NCBI RefSeq assembly: GCF_044792555.1
Contig: NZ_CP126238.1
Coordinates: 2,542,001-2,606,000 of the forward strand
Length of the DNA stretch: 64,000 nucleotides
Source of the DNA: Alicycliphilus denitrificans_A
GTDB taxonomy: Bacteria > Pseudomonadota > Gammaproteobacteria > Burkholderiales > Burkholderiaceae_C
Direction: 5' to 3'
Positions 54,432 through 62,950 of the stretch are shown here, piece after piece (position 1 is the stretch's first letter; every line of letters starts with the position of its first letter). The position numbers and the translations under genes are program-made. The notes beneath the pieces are model-generated. The model ran no database searches. It was given only the letters and a program-made list of their open reading frames with translations, and was not told the origin of the DNA.

Positions 54432-55997
54432 CTACCGGCGCAAGAGCTCACGCGGCTTGAGTCCGCAGGCCCACAGGGCGCCAAAATACAGCATGACTGC
54501 AGCACACAGCAACAGTGCCAGCAGCCCGGCACGCTGCACACTATCGGCGCGCAGCGCCAGCCAGTCGAAATGCAGCGATGCCCAGGCCAAAAACGCGGCC
54601 AACAAGGCACTGGCGGCCACCACCTGCAGCCCCAGCCTACTCCAACCCGGGCGCGGCCGGAAGCTGCCGCGGCGCACCAGCCCCATGAGCAGCCACAGCG
54701 CGTTGATGAGCGCACCCAAGCCTATCGACAAGGCCAGGCCCGCATGCGCCAGCAGCGGCACCAAAGCGGCATTCATGAGCTGCGTGGCCACCAGCACCAC
54801 GATGGCAATGCGCACCGGCGTGCGTATGTCCTGGCTGGCGTAGTAGCCGGGCGCCAGCACCTTGATGGCCACCAGCCCCAGCAGGCCCACGCCATAGCCG
54901 GCCAGGGCCACGGCAATCTGCCCCACATCACGGTCATGCAATGCGCCATGGTGAAACAAGGTGGCAACCAAAGGCGTGGCAAAGGTCAGCAAGCCCACGG
55001 CACAGGGCACGGCCAGCAGCACCACGATGCGCAGGCCCCAATCCAGCATGGCCGAGTACCGTTCACCATCATCGGCAGCCCTGGCCGCCGCCAGTTGCGG
55101 CGTGAGCACCACGCCCAAAGCCACGCCCAACAAGGCGGTAGGGAACTCCATCAGCCGGTCGGCATAGAACAACCAGGTCACGCTGCCCGGCGTCAGGTAG
55201 GACGCAATCTGCGTATTGATCATGAGCGAGATCTGCGCCACCCCCACGCCCAGCAGCGCCGGCGCCATCAACGTCAGGATGCGGCGCACGCCCGCATCCT
55301 GCCAGGCGCTGCGCACCGTAGCCCAGGTCATGCCAATGCGCGGCAGCAGCCCCAGGCGCAGCAACACGGGCAACTGCACCGCCAACTGCAGCACGCCACC
55401 GGCCATCACGCCGCCCACCATGGCAAAGATAGGCTCTATGCCGCGCGCCGCCAGCTGCGGCGCACCCAGCCAGGCTGCGGCGATCATGCACAGGTTCAGC
55501 AACACCGGCGTGGCCGCCGGCACAGCAAAGCGCCTCCAGGTATTGAGCACGCCCGCTGCCAACGCCACCAGCGACATGAAGCCGATGTAGGGGAACATCC
55601 AGCGCGTCATGAAGATGGCGGCATCAAACCCCTGCGGCTCCTGACGCAGCCCGCTGGCCAGCGCCCAGACCAGCAGCGGCGCCCCCGCCACACCCAGCAC
55701 GCAGGTCAGCAACAGCGCCCAGAACAGAGCCGTGGCCACGGCATCGATGAGCTTGTGCGTGGCTTCCTCGCCATGCTGCGCCTTGTGCGCCGCGAGCACG
55801 GGCACAAAGGCCTGGCTGAAGGCCCCTTCGGCAAACAGGCGGCGAAACAGGTTGGGAATGCGAAAGGCGACGTTGAACGCGTCGGTGAGAACATTCGCCC
55901 CGAAGATCGAGGCCATGAGCAGATCGCGCACCAGCCCCGTCACACGCGAGGCCAGGGTCAACAGGGATACGGTGGAAGCGGCTTTGAGCAGTGACAC
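54432..55997 (-). CDS. murJ: Lipid II flippase MurJ
   Basis: 521 residues, about 14 helices, MATE/MVF fold. The GTG at 55997 gives MSLLKAASTVSLLTLASRVTG, the usual Burkholderiales start; the frame stays open to 56096 but that part overlaps the rpsT promoter. SRVTGLVRDLLMASIFGA, FRRLFAEGAFSQAFVP and APGYYASQDIRTPVRIA are MurJ motifs. It moves lipid II across the inner membrane. Divergent from rpsT. Confidence 0.93.
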   Translation of the reverse strand: MSLLKAASTVSLLTLASRVTGLVRDLLMASIFGANVLTDAFNVAFRIPNLFRRLFAEGAFSQAFVPVLAAHKAQHGEEATHKLIDAVATALFWALLLTCVLGVAGAPLLVWALASGLRQEPQGFDAAIFMTRWMFPYIGFMSLVALAAGVLNTWRRFAVPAATPVLLNLCMIAAAWLGAPQLAARGIEPIFAMVGGVMAGGVLQLAVQLPVLLRLGLLPRIGMTWATVRSAWQDAGVRRILTLMAPALLGVGVAQISLMINTQIASYLTPGSVTWLFYADRLMEFPTALLGVALGVVLTPQLAAARAADDGERYSAMLDWGLRIVVLLAVPCAVGLLTFATPLVATLFHHGALHDRDVGQIAVALAGYGVGLLGLVAIKVLAPGYYASQDIRTPVRIAIVVLVATQLMNAALVPLLAHAGLALSIGLGALINALWLLMGLVRRGSFRPRPGWSRLGLQVVAASALLAAFLAWASLHFDWLALRADSVQRAGLLALLLCAAVMLYFGALWACGLKPRELLRR

Positions 55998-56050
55998 CGT
56001 GCCGAGTGTATTCGCTAGGCGCCGCCATGGCCTCAAATCAACATGCGCGC

Positions 56051-56056
56051 TATAAT
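56051..56056 (+). promoter_or_regulatory. Consensus -10 of rpsT
   Basis: TATAAT, 45 bases before the rpsT ATG. The expected -35 region reads TGGCCT and is poor. Confidence 0.55.
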
Positions 56057-56101
56057 GGCCGGCTTTGCTGACATCATCCTCAGACACAAGGAACACATAT
56101 C

Positions 56102-56401
56102 ATGGCATCTGGTAAGCCAGTCAAGAAGAACCCCCGCCTCGCCTCGGGCCGCAAGCGCGCGCGCCAAGGCGTGAAGCTGAACGCAGCCAACACCTCGCTG
56201 CGCTCCAAGTACCGCACCGCCGTCAAGAACGTCGAGAAGGCCGTCCTGGCCGGCGACAAGACCAAGGCCACCGAGCTGTTCGCCAAGGCCCAGTCCGTGC
56301 TCGACACCATTGCCGACAAGGGCATCTTCCACAAGAACAAGGCCGCCCGCGACAAGAGCCGCCTGTCCGCCAAGGTGAAAGCCCTGGCCCTGGCCGCCTG
56401 A
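56102..56401 (+). CDS. rpsT: 30S ribosomal protein S20
   Basis: 99 residues, very Lys/Ala-rich: KKNPRLASGRKRARQGVKLN, KYRTAVKNVEKAV and KGIFHKNKAARDKSRLS. S20 binds 16S rRNA in the 30S body. The rpsT/murJ divergent pair is typical of this group. A strong terminator follows. Confidence 0.98.
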   Translation: MASGKPVKKNPRLASGRKRARQGVKLNAANTSLRSKYRTAVKNVEKAVLAGDKTKATELFAKAQSVLDTIADKGIFHKNKAARDKSRLSAKVKALALAA

Positions 56402-56473
56402 CCCTCTCAGGCAAACAGCCCGGGTGGCCCGCCACCCGCCGTTTGTAACGGGTGCGCTGTCAGCAAAGCAAAG

Positions 56474-56497
56474 AAACCGCCTTGAGGCGGTTTTTTT
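56474..56497 (+). terminator. Rho-independent terminator of rpsT
   Basis: AAACCGCC (56474-56481), TTGA, GGCGGTTT (56486-56493), then four more T. On the minus strand its AAAG context is weaker for the DUF3579 gene. Confidence 0.9.
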
Positions 56498-56525
56498 GTG
56501 CGCGTAACGATGGGCGAGGTATCTA

Positions 56526-56840
56526 TCAGGCAGGGGAATCGGGCAGCAGGCAGGCCTCGACGACCTGCAGGTTGTTGTCTTTGGCGAAGTTGAGCACGAA
56601 ATCCCATGCCATGGGCTCGTAGGCCTGCAGTTCGCGATTGACCACCACGCACTTCACGCCATTCATCGTCGTAGGAATGCACCAGGGCGAATAGTTCAGG
56701 TGGCTGCCGGGCCGCGCGCCGCCGGGGCGGAACTGGCTCATGACCCCGGCCAGGCGCTCGGCCCAGTCACTGGGGCGGAAGGTTCTCCCTTCGTGGGTAA
56801 GGCCTTGGATGAAGACTTCTTTGGAGGTGGGAGCAACCAT
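56526..56840 (-). CDS. DUF3579 family protein
   Basis: 104 residues, matching the betaproteobacterial DUF3579 family: FIQGLTHEGRTFRPSDWAER, LNYSPWCIP and KCVVVNRELQAYEPMAWDFV. No signal peptide or membrane helix; function unknown. Next to argD, its usual neighbour. Confidence 0.8.
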   Translation of the reverse strand: MVAPTSKEVFIQGLTHEGRTFRPSDWAERLAGVMSQFRPGGARPGSHLNYSPWCIPTTMNGVKCVVVNRELQAYEPMAWDFVLNFAKDNNLQVVEACLLPDSPA

Positions 56841-56897
56841 CGGGTTCGGGTCGTGAATGGGGCGCGGGCCTTGTGTGCTCGCGTGGGCCGATTCTAA

Positions 56898-56911
56898 CTC
56901 TTATATAAGAG
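56898..56911. promoter_or_regulatory. Perfect palindrome CTCTTATATAAGAG
   Basis: A 14-bp perfect palindrome 58 bases upstream of the DUF3579 start and 190 bases before argD, with a TATATAA core that could act as a -10 or as an operator. The rest of the 260-base gap shows only a possible argD -10. Confidence 0.5.
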
Positions 56912-57030
56912 CTAACCCCGCAAAGCCCGGGGCAGCCATGCCGCCATTGACCCGCACGCACCTCCAGGCGCAGAGCCTGGATGCATGACTGTGATGCGCA
57001 TTCTTCAATGGCGGGAACAAGGCCAGCCCC

Positions 57031-57036
57031 TAGAAT
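57031..57036 (+). promoter_or_regulatory. Possible -10 of argD
   Basis: TAGAAT within CCCTAGAATCAGG, a 13-mer shared with the mrpA upstream region. No convincing -35. Confidence 0.35.
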
Positions 57037-57100
57037 CAGGCTTTCCCTTTTCGGCCCGCCAGGGCCCGTGATTGTTCCGCTCTTGTCAGGAGAAGTCTGC

Positions 57101-58297
57101 ATGACCGCTTTTATCGAGGCTGCCTCGCCCCACGTGATGAACACCTATGGCCGCGTGCCCATCGCACTTGAGCGAGGCCAGGGCGTGCGCGTGTGGGACG
57201 TGAACGGCAAGCAGTACCTCGACGGCCTGGGCGGCATCGCGGTGAACACCCTGGGCCACAACCACCCCAGGCTGGTGGCCGCGCTGCAGGATCAGCTCAC
57301 CAAGCTGATCCACACCTCCAATTACTACCATGTGCCCGGGCAGGAGCAGCTCGCCCGCCTTCTCACCGAGCGCGCCCAGATGACCAACGTGTTCTTCTGC
57401 AACACGGGGCTGGAGGCCAACGAGTGCGCCATCAAGATCGCGCGCAAGTACGGTGTGGACAAGGGAATAGAGAAGCCCGTGATCGTGGTCTATGACCATG
57501 CCTTCCACGGCCGCTCCATCGCCACCATGACGGCCACGGGCAACCCCAAGGTGCGCAACGGCTTCGGCCCGCTGCTCGACGGCTTCATCCGCGTGGCGCC
57601 CAACGACATCGAGGCGCTGCAGGAGGCCACCGAGGGCAACCCCAACGTCGTCGCCGTGCTGATGGAGCCGATCCAGGGCGAGGGCGGCCTGCACCCCATG
57701 CGTGCCGAATACCTGCAGCAGGTGCGCAAGCTCTGCGATGCCAACGGCTGGCTGATGATGCTCGACGAGGTGCAGTCCGGCATGGGCCGCACCGGCAAAT
57801 GGTTCACCTACCAGTGGGCCGGCATCGTTCCCGACGTGATGACCCTGGCCAAGGGCCTGGGCTCGGGCGTTCCCGTGGGCGCGGTGCTTGCGCACGGTGC
57901 CGCATCCGAGGTACTCAAGCCCGGTAACCACGGCTCCACCTTCGGCGGCAACCCGCTGGCCATGCGCGCCGGCGTGGAAACCATACGCATCATGGAAGAG
58001 GAAGGGCTGCTGGCCAACGCCGCCGAGGTGGGAGCGCATCTGAAGGCCGCGCTGCAGCAGGCACTGGGCCATATCCCTGGCGTGAATGAGGTGCGCGGCC
58101 AGGGCCTGATCATCGGCGTGGAGCTGGACCGCCCCTGCGGCGTGCTCATCGACCGCGCGGCTGACTGCGGCCTGCTGCTGTCGGTGACGGCCGATCGCGT
58201 GATCCGCCTCGTGCCCTCCCTCACGCTGACGCGCGCCGAGGCCGACGAGATCGTCGCCCTGCTCACGCCGCTGGTGCAGGCCTTCCTGGCCGAATGA
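57101..58297 (+). CDS. argD: Acetylornithine aminotransferase
   Basis: 398 residues. Class III aminotransferase: NTYGRVPIALERGQGVRVWD, LDGLGGIAVNTLGHNHP, MLDEVQSGMGRTGKWF, and the PLP lysine in TLAKGLGSGVPVGAV. It makes N-acetylornithine in arginine synthesis. ATG at 57101 follows CAGGAGA. argF begins 16 bases later, supporting the assignment over other class III enzymes. Confidence 0.93.
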   Translation: MTAFIEAASPHVMNTYGRVPIALERGQGVRVWDVNGKQYLDGLGGIAVNTLGHNHPRLVAALQDQLTKLIHTSNYYHVPGQEQLARLLTERAQMTNVFFCNTGLEANECAIKIARKYGVDKGIEKPVIVVYDHAFHGRSIATMTATGNPKVRNGFGPLLDGFIRVAPNDIEALQEATEGNPNVVAVLMEPIQGEGGLHPMRAEYLQQVRKLCDANGWLMMLDEVQSGMGRTGKWFTYQWAGIVPDVMTLAKGLGSGVPVGAVLAHGAASEVLKPGNHGSTFGGNPLAMRAGVETIRIMEEEGLLANAAEVGAHLKAALQQALGHIPGVNEVRGQGLIIGVELDRPCGVLIDRAADCGLLLSVTADRVIRLVPSLTLTRAEADEIVALLTPLVQAFLAE

Positions 58298-58313
58298 AGA
58301 AAGCCGACCGCAT

Positions 58314-59234
58314 ATGAAGCATTACCTGCAGTTCGCCGACCTCAGTGCCGACGAATACAACTATCTGTTCTCGCGCGCCGCCATCATCAAGGGCAAGTTC
58401 AAGAGCTACGAGAAGTACCACCCGCTGGCGGACCGCACCATGGCCATGATCTTCGAGAAGGCCAGCACGCGCACGCGCGTGAGCTTCGAGGCGGGCATGT
58501 ACCAGCTCGGCGGCAGCGTGGTGCACCTGACCACGGGCGACAGCCAGCTGGGCCGCGCCGAGCCCATAGAGGACAGCGCGCGCGTCATCAGCCGCATGAC
58601 CGACCTGGTCATGATCCGCACCTTCGGCCAGGACAAGATCGCACGCTTTGCCGAATATTCGCGCGTGCCCGTCATCAACGGCCTGACCAACGAATTCCAC
58701 CCGTGCCAGATCATGGCGGACATCTTCACCTACATCGAGCACCGCGGCAGCATCGCCGGCAAGGTGGTGGCCTGGGTGGGGGACGGCAACAACATGGCCA
58801 ACACCTGGCTGCAGGCGGCCGACCTGCTCGGCTTCACCGTGCACGTGAGCACGCCCGGCGGCTACGAGGTGGACGAGAAGCTCGCCTTCGGCGGCAAGCC
58901 CCCCCGCGCGGGCTGCTACAAGGTCTTTGCCAACCCCATGGACGCCTGCCGCGGCGCCGACCTGGTGACCACCGACGTGTGGACCAGCATGGGCTACGAG
59001 GCCGAGAACGAGGCCCGGCGCAAGGCCTTCGCCGACTGGTGCGTGGACGCCGAGATGATGGCCGTGGCCAGGCCCGACGCGCTGTTCATGCACTGCCTGC
59101 CCGCGCACCGCGGCGAGGAGGTGATGGCCGACGTGATCGACGGCCCGCAGTCGGTCGTCTGGGACGAGGCCGAAAACAGGATGCACGTGCAAAAGGCGCT
59201 CATGGAGTACCTTTTGCTCGGCCGGATTGCATGA
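58314..59234 (+). CDS. argF: Ornithine carbamoyltransferase
   Basis: 306 residues. Carbamoyl-phosphate site S51-TRTR-55, HPCQ in TNEFHPCQIMAD, ornithine site WVGDGNNMANTWL and HCLPAHRGEE. It makes citrulline in arginine synthesis. The last codons read LLLGRIA then stop; a downstream partial copy of the 3' end keeps LLLGRIG then stop, so the present C-terminus may have been altered by the duplication. Confidence 0.96.
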   Translation: MKHYLQFADLSADEYNYLFSRAAIIKGKFKSYEKYHPLADRTMAMIFEKASTRTRVSFEAGMYQLGGSVVHLTTGDSQLGRAEPIEDSARVISRMTDLVMIRTFGQDKIARFAEYSRVPVINGLTNEFHPCQIMADIFTYIEHRGSIAGKVVAWVGDGNNMANTWLQAADLLGFTVHVSTPGGYEVDEKLAFGGKPPRAGCYKVFANPMDACRGADLVTTDVWTSMGYEAENEARRKAFADWCVDAEMMAVARPDALFMHCLPAHRGEEVMADVIDGPQSVVWDEAENRMHVQKALMEYLLLGRIA

Positions 59235-59246
59235 ATTGCAAGCCGG

Positions 59247-59322
59247 TGGCGCGGCAGCGCCAGCATCCTGTTTGGGCGCAGGCTCATATCCGCGCAGCGC
59301 ATATGAAGCAGCCGCAGGCTGC
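59247..59322. repeat. Three adjacent stem-loops between argF and its partial copy
   Basis: TGGCGC-GGCA-GCGCCA (59247-59262), TCATAT ... ATATGA (59284-59306) and GCAGCC-GCA-GGCTGC (59308-59322). All arms are perfect. They fill the insert between the two argF ends and may be a small palindromic element. Confidence 0.65.
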
Positions 59323-59344
59323 GGGTCGCAGCCAAAACACCCGT

Positions 59345-59389
59345 CACGTGCAAAAGGCACTCATGGAGTACCTGCTGCTCGGCCGCATC
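59345..59389 (+). pseudogene. Partial duplicate of the argF 3' end
   Basis: 45 bases match argF 59184-59228 at 40 positions, offset 161 bases, so in a different frame from argF. The copy decodes as HVQKALMEYLLLGRIG followed by TGA (59393-59395). It has no start or body and cannot be a gene. The 411-base gap argF-ykgJ holds this copy and the stem-loops; I see no gene in 59396-59645. Confidence 0.85.
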
Positions 59390-59645
59390 GGCTGACCCCC
59401 ATCCCGCGCCACCCACGGCACAGGCTCATCCCCCCATGCGCCCGTGCCCTTTCCCCCGCCACAACCGTGGCCTGCAGCGCCACCGTGCCGTCCGCATCCG
59501 GGCGCTGCAGGTGCGCATTCACGACTTCGCGCTGAAGTTCCTGCAAGGGCACACCTAGTGCCGCAAACACGCCCGCCCCTAGAGGCTGCGCCCAGTCCAT
59601 TGGGCGTGCTTCCTTTCCGTGTTTGCCTGCCACCGCCCCTTGCAC

Positions 59646-59993
59646 ATGTCCGAAGCCTCCCACCCCTGCCTGACCTGCGGCGCCTGCTGCCACGAGTACC
59701 GCGTCGAATTTCCCGTCTACGAGCTGCAATCCATGGGCGGCAGCGTGCCCGATGCGCTGGCGCACGAGGTGCACGGCAACCGCTGGCGCATGGACGGCAC
59801 GGAGCGCCACCCCGTGCGCTGCGTGGCGCTCATCGGGCGCTGCGGCAAGCAGTCGATCTGCAGCATTTACGAGCAGCGCCCGTCCACCTGCCACCACTTC
59901 GAGATGGGCACGGACCGCTGCAACGAGGCACGCCAACGCCATGGCCTGCCGCCGCTCACCATGCCCTGGGACGAGTTTCCGCTGGCGGCATGA
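59646..59993 (+). CDS. YkgJ-family Cys-cluster protein, paralogue 1
   Basis: 115 residues, UPF0153/YkgJ type, thought to chelate zinc or iron. Nine Cys, including HPCLTCGACC (Cys8, 11, 14, 15), RPSTCHHFE (Cys82) and RCNEARQRHG (Cys92). It shares eight Cys positions with the copy at 62627. ATG at 59646 gives MSEASHPCL; an in-frame start at 59619 would add nine residues. Convergent with the feo operon. Confidence 0.85.
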   Translation: MSEASHPCLTCGACCHEYRVEFPVYELQSMGGSVPDALAHEVHGNRWRMDGTERHPVRCVALIGRCGKQSICSIYEQRPSTCHHFEMGTDRCNEARQRHGLPPLTMPWDEFPLAA

Positions 59994-60009
59994 CACTGGA
60001 ATTATGAGA

Positions 60010-60060
60010 AAAAATGGCTCCAGCGCCCACCCACAAAGCGTTAACAGCTATTTATTTAAA
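60010..60060. repeat. Intergenic palindrome, copy 8 (minus orientation)
   Basis: On the minus strand: AATAGCTGTTAACGCTTTG, spacer, GGGCGCTGGAGCCATTTTTT. The stop codon of the Cys-rich peptide gene (60052-60054) lies within it, so this element sets that gene's 3' end and probably terminates the feo transcript. Confidence 0.6.
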
Positions 60061-60291
60061 AGCACGAAATTGACGCCTTGCCCCGCTCGAAGCAGGCGGC
60101 ACGGCCTTGGGCGACGTACCGCAGCCACCACAGCTGCTGCAGCCGCCGCCACTGCCACAGCCCCCCGGTCCGGCGGCCAGGCCGGGGTGCACGCGGCCCA
60201 GGCGCCGGCGCCAGGCGGCGGGCAGGTAGCGCCAGGCCATATAGGCCACGGCGGCGACAACGATCAGGGCCGCGATGAGTTCTTGCAGCAT
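60052..60291 (-). CDS. FeoB-associated Cys-rich membrane peptide
   Basis: 79 residues. One N-terminal helix (LIAALIVVAAVAYMAW), a basic stretch, then Cys45, Cys51, Cys54, Cys57 in GGCGSGGGCSSCGGCG. Small proteins of this build follow feoB in many bacteria (FeoB-associated Cys-rich family). The Cys cluster may bind iron or an Fe-S cluster. ATG at 60291 is one base after the feoB stop; a GTG at 60303 overlaps it. Confidence 0.8.
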   Translation of the reverse strand: MLQELIAALIVVAAVAYMAWRYLPAAWRRRLGRVHPGLAAGPGGCGSGGGCSSCGGCGTSPKAVPPASSGARRQFRAFK

Positions 60292-60292
60292 G

Positions 60293-62212
60293 TCAGCCTC
60301 CACCCCATGCCAGGGCGATGCGGTAGATGATGAAGCTCGCGCCGTAGGCCAGCGCGAACAGGTAGGCCGCCATCACCAGCGGCCAGCGCCAGCCGTTGGT
60401 CTCGCGCTGCACGGCGGCGATGGTCGAGATGCACTGCGGCGCGAAGATGAACCACACCAGCAGCGACAGCGCCGTGGCCAGCGACCATTGGCCGGCCAGC
60501 AGGGGCGCGAGCTGCGCGGCCGTGCCATCGTTTGATGCGGCAATGGCGTAGACCGTGCCCAGGGCGCTCACCGCCACCTCGCGCGCGGCCATGCCGGGCA
60601 CCAGGGCGATGCTGATCTGCCAGTTGAAGCCTATGGGCGCGAACACCACCTCCAGCCAGGCGCCCAGGCGCCCCGCAAGGCTGTATTCGATGGCGGCCCC
60701 GACAGCGCCTGCGGGCGGCGCCGGGTAGGTCGAGAGGAACCACAGCAGCACGGTGACGGCCAGGATGATGCCGCCCACGCGGCGCAGGAAGATACCCGCG
60801 CGCTCCCCCAGGCCCAGGGCCAGGTTGCGCGGGCTGGGCCAGCGGTAGGCCGGCAGCTCCATCAGCAGCGGCGCCGCGCCACTGCCGCGGCGGGCCAGGC
60901 GTGCGGCAGCGGCCACGGCCATGGCGCTGAGGATGCCGCCCAGGTACAGGCCAAACAGCACCAGGCCCTGCAGGTTGAACAGGCCGGCCACGGTGCGCTC
61001 GGGAATGAAGGCCGCGATCAAGAGCGCATACACCGGCAGGCGTGCCGAGCAGGTCATCAGCGGTGCGATCAGTATGGTCACGAGCCGGTCGCGCCAGTCG
61101 GGAATCGAGCGCGTGGCCATGATGCCCGGCACGGCACAGGCAAAGCTCGACAACAGCGGGATGAAGGAGCGCCCCGACAGGCCCACCGCGCCCATCACGC
61201 GGTCCAGCAGAAAGGCCGCGCGCGGCAGGTAGCCGGACTCTTCCAGCGCCAGGATGAAGAAGAACAGGATCAGGATCTGCGGCAGGAACACCACCACCCC
61301 GCCCGCGCCGGCGATGATGCCGTCGGCCAGCAGGCTGCGCAGCGGCCCCTCGGCCATGTGGGCGTTGAGCCATTCGGCGGCAAGGGCCGTGGCGCCCTCG
61401 ATCCAGCCCATGGGCAGCTCGGCCCAGCTGAACACGGCCTGGAACATCAGGAACAGCGTCGCCGCCAGCAGCAGCGTGCCCCACAACGGGTGCAGCACCA
61501 CGGCGTCGATGCGGTCGTCCTGCCGCAGGCGCCGCGCGGGCTCGCTCACGGCCAGGCCGATGATGCGGCGCACCTCCTGGTGCAGGCGCTGCACGCGCTG
61601 GGGCTGGTCATCCTCCAGGGCGTTCACGGCCGGCAGCGGCACATCGGCCGATGCCTGGGGCCGGGATGCGGCCTGGGGCCGGGGAGCAGTATCCAGCCAG
61701 CGCAGCAGTTCGTCGGCGCCATTGGCGCGCACGCCCACACTGGCCACCACGGGCAGGCCCAGCTCGCGCGCCAGCACGGCGCGGTCGATCTCTATGCCCT
61801 GGCGCCGGGCCATGTCGCTCATGTTCAGCACTAGCACCATGGGCAGGCCCAGCTCGCGCGCCTCCAGCACCAGGCGCAGGTTCAGGCGCAGGTGCGTGGC
61901 ATCGGTCACGCACACCAGCAGCTCGGGCACCGGCTCGCCGGGGCGCCGGCCCGTGACCACGTCGCGCGTGACGGCCTCGTCCAGGCTCTGCGCATGCAGG
62001 CTGTAGGCACCGGGCAGGTCCAGCACGCGCACGCGCCGGCCGCTGGCGGTGGCAAACACGCCCTCCTTGCGCTCCACGGTCACGCCGGCGTAGTTGGCCA
62101 CCTTCTGGCGCGCGCCGGTGAGCACGTTGAACAGGGCCGTCTTGCCGCAGTTCGGATTGCCCAGCAGCGCGATATGGGTGAACGCTGCGGCCGCAGCAGC
62201 CTGGCCACTCAT
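60293..62212 (-). CDS. feoB: Ferrous iron transporter B
   Basis: 639 residues, shorter than E. coli FeoB (773). An N-terminal G domain (P-loop GNPNCGKTALF, switch NYAGVTVERKEG, G3 DLPGAYSL, G4 NMSD) is joined to a two-gate membrane domain (FSFACAVPGIMATRSIPDWR-type motif SFACAVPGIMATR; GMAAREVAVSALGTVYA). It imports Fe2+ under low oxygen. Start overlaps the feoA stop (ATGA). Confidence 0.95.
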   Translation of the reverse strand: MSGQAAAAAAFTHIALLGNPNCGKTALFNVLTGARQKVANYAGVTVERKEGVFATASGRRVRVLDLPGAYSLHAQSLDEAVTRDVVTGRRPGEPVPELLVCVTDATHLRLNLRLVLEARELGLPMVLVLNMSDMARRQGIEIDRAVLARELGLPVVASVGVRANGADELLRWLDTAPRPQAASRPQASADVPLPAVNALEDDQPQRVQRLHQEVRRIIGLAVSEPARRLRQDDRIDAVVLHPLWGTLLLAATLFLMFQAVFSWAELPMGWIEGATALAAEWLNAHMAEGPLRSLLADGIIAGAGGVVVFLPQILILFFFILALEESGYLPRAAFLLDRVMGAVGLSGRSFIPLLSSFACAVPGIMATRSIPDWRDRLVTILIAPLMTCSARLPVYALLIAAFIPERTVAGLFNLQGLVLFGLYLGGILSAMAVAAAARLARRGSGAAPLLMELPAYRWPSPRNLALGLGERAGIFLRRVGGIILAVTVLLWFLSTYPAPPAGAVGAAIEYSLAGRLGAWLEVVFAPIGFNWQISIALVPGMAAREVAVSALGTVYAIAASNDGTAAQLAPLLAGQWSLATALSLLVWFIFAPQCISTIAAVQRETNGWRWPLVMAAYLFALAYGASFIIYRIALAWGGG

Positions 62213-62508
62213 GCAGCGCCCTCCTCGGCATGCACATGCACCAGGATCTGGGCCGCCTCATGGCGGCGCAGGGCGAAGGTGGCCTGCCCCACGCGCACGG
62301 CCAGCGGATCGGCGCCGGGGAACCCGCAGGCGATCACGCTGACGGGCTCGCCGGGCAGGAAGCCAATCTCCATCAGCCGCAAGACCATGGCGCGCGCGCT
62401 CCCATCCTGCACCTCGCGCAGCCCGGCCACGGTGGCCGCCACGCCGCGCGGCAGCGTATCCAGGCCTTGCGGTTGCCCATGGGCCAGGCCATTGCGTGTC
62501 TGTTGCAT
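62209..62508 (-). CDS. feoA: Ferrous iron transport protein A
   Basis: 99 residues, an SH3-like fold: RLMEIGFLPGEPVSVIAC and LAVRVGQATFALRRHEA are FeoA motifs. It assists FeoB. A Fur-like site lies 20-40 bases upstream. First gene of the feo operon. Confidence 0.92.
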   Translation of the reverse strand: MQQTRNGLAHGQPQGLDTLPRGVAATVAGLREVQDGSARAMVLRLMEIGFLPGEPVSVIACGFPGADPLAVRVGQATFALRRHEAAQILVHVHAEEGAA

Positions 62509-62528
62509 ATGCCACTTGAATGATGAAT

Positions 62529-62547
62529 AAAAGTAATTCTCATTCTA
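62529..62547. promoter_or_regulatory. Fur-box-like site
   Basis: On the minus strand TAGAATGAGAATTACTTTT: it contains AATGAGAATTA, close to half of the Fur consensus GATAATGAGAATCATTATC. It lies between feoA and the second ykgJ gene, so it may act on both directions. Confidence 0.6.
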
Positions 62548-62626
62548 TTGCAACATCCTTCCCAGGGTTTGATCGAGCGCATTGCCGCGGCGCTGCACAA
62601 TGCGCACTTTGGCCGGCCTTGCCACC

Positions 62627-62950
62627 ATGACACTCCACCCCTGCCTGACCTGCGGCGCCTGTTGCGCCAGTTTCCGCGTCGACTTTTCGGTGCACGAGAC
62701 CGAAGACCTGGGCGGCCGCGTGCCCCGGGGGCTGGTGGTGGAGGTGACCGAACACATCGCCCGCATGCGCGGCACCGACCACGCGCGCCCGCGCTGCGCC
62801 GCGCTCACAGGCCAGGTGGGCCAGCGCGCGGCCTGCGGCATCTACGAATGGCGGCCCTCGCCCTGCCGCGAGTTCGAGGCCGGCAGCCAGGCCTGCAACC
62901 GCGCACGCCTGCGCCATCAGCTGCCGCCGCTCGAAGGGCTTGTGCCGTGA
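62627..62950 (+). CDS. YkgJ-family Cys-cluster protein, paralogue 2
   Basis: 107 residues. Eight Cys: HPCLTCGACC (Cys6, 9, 12, 13), Cys57, Cys70, RPSPCREFE (Cys80) and Cys90, at positions matching paralogue 1, which has one more. It overlaps kynB by four bases (GTGA). ATG at 62627 gives MTLHPCLTCG; upstream starts overlap the Fur-like promoter region. Confidence 0.85.
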   Translation: MTLHPCLTCGACCASFRVDFSVHETEDLGGRVPRGLVVEVTEHIARMRGTDHARPRCAALTGQVGQRAACGIYEWRPSPCREFEAGSQACNRARLRHQLPPLEGLVP

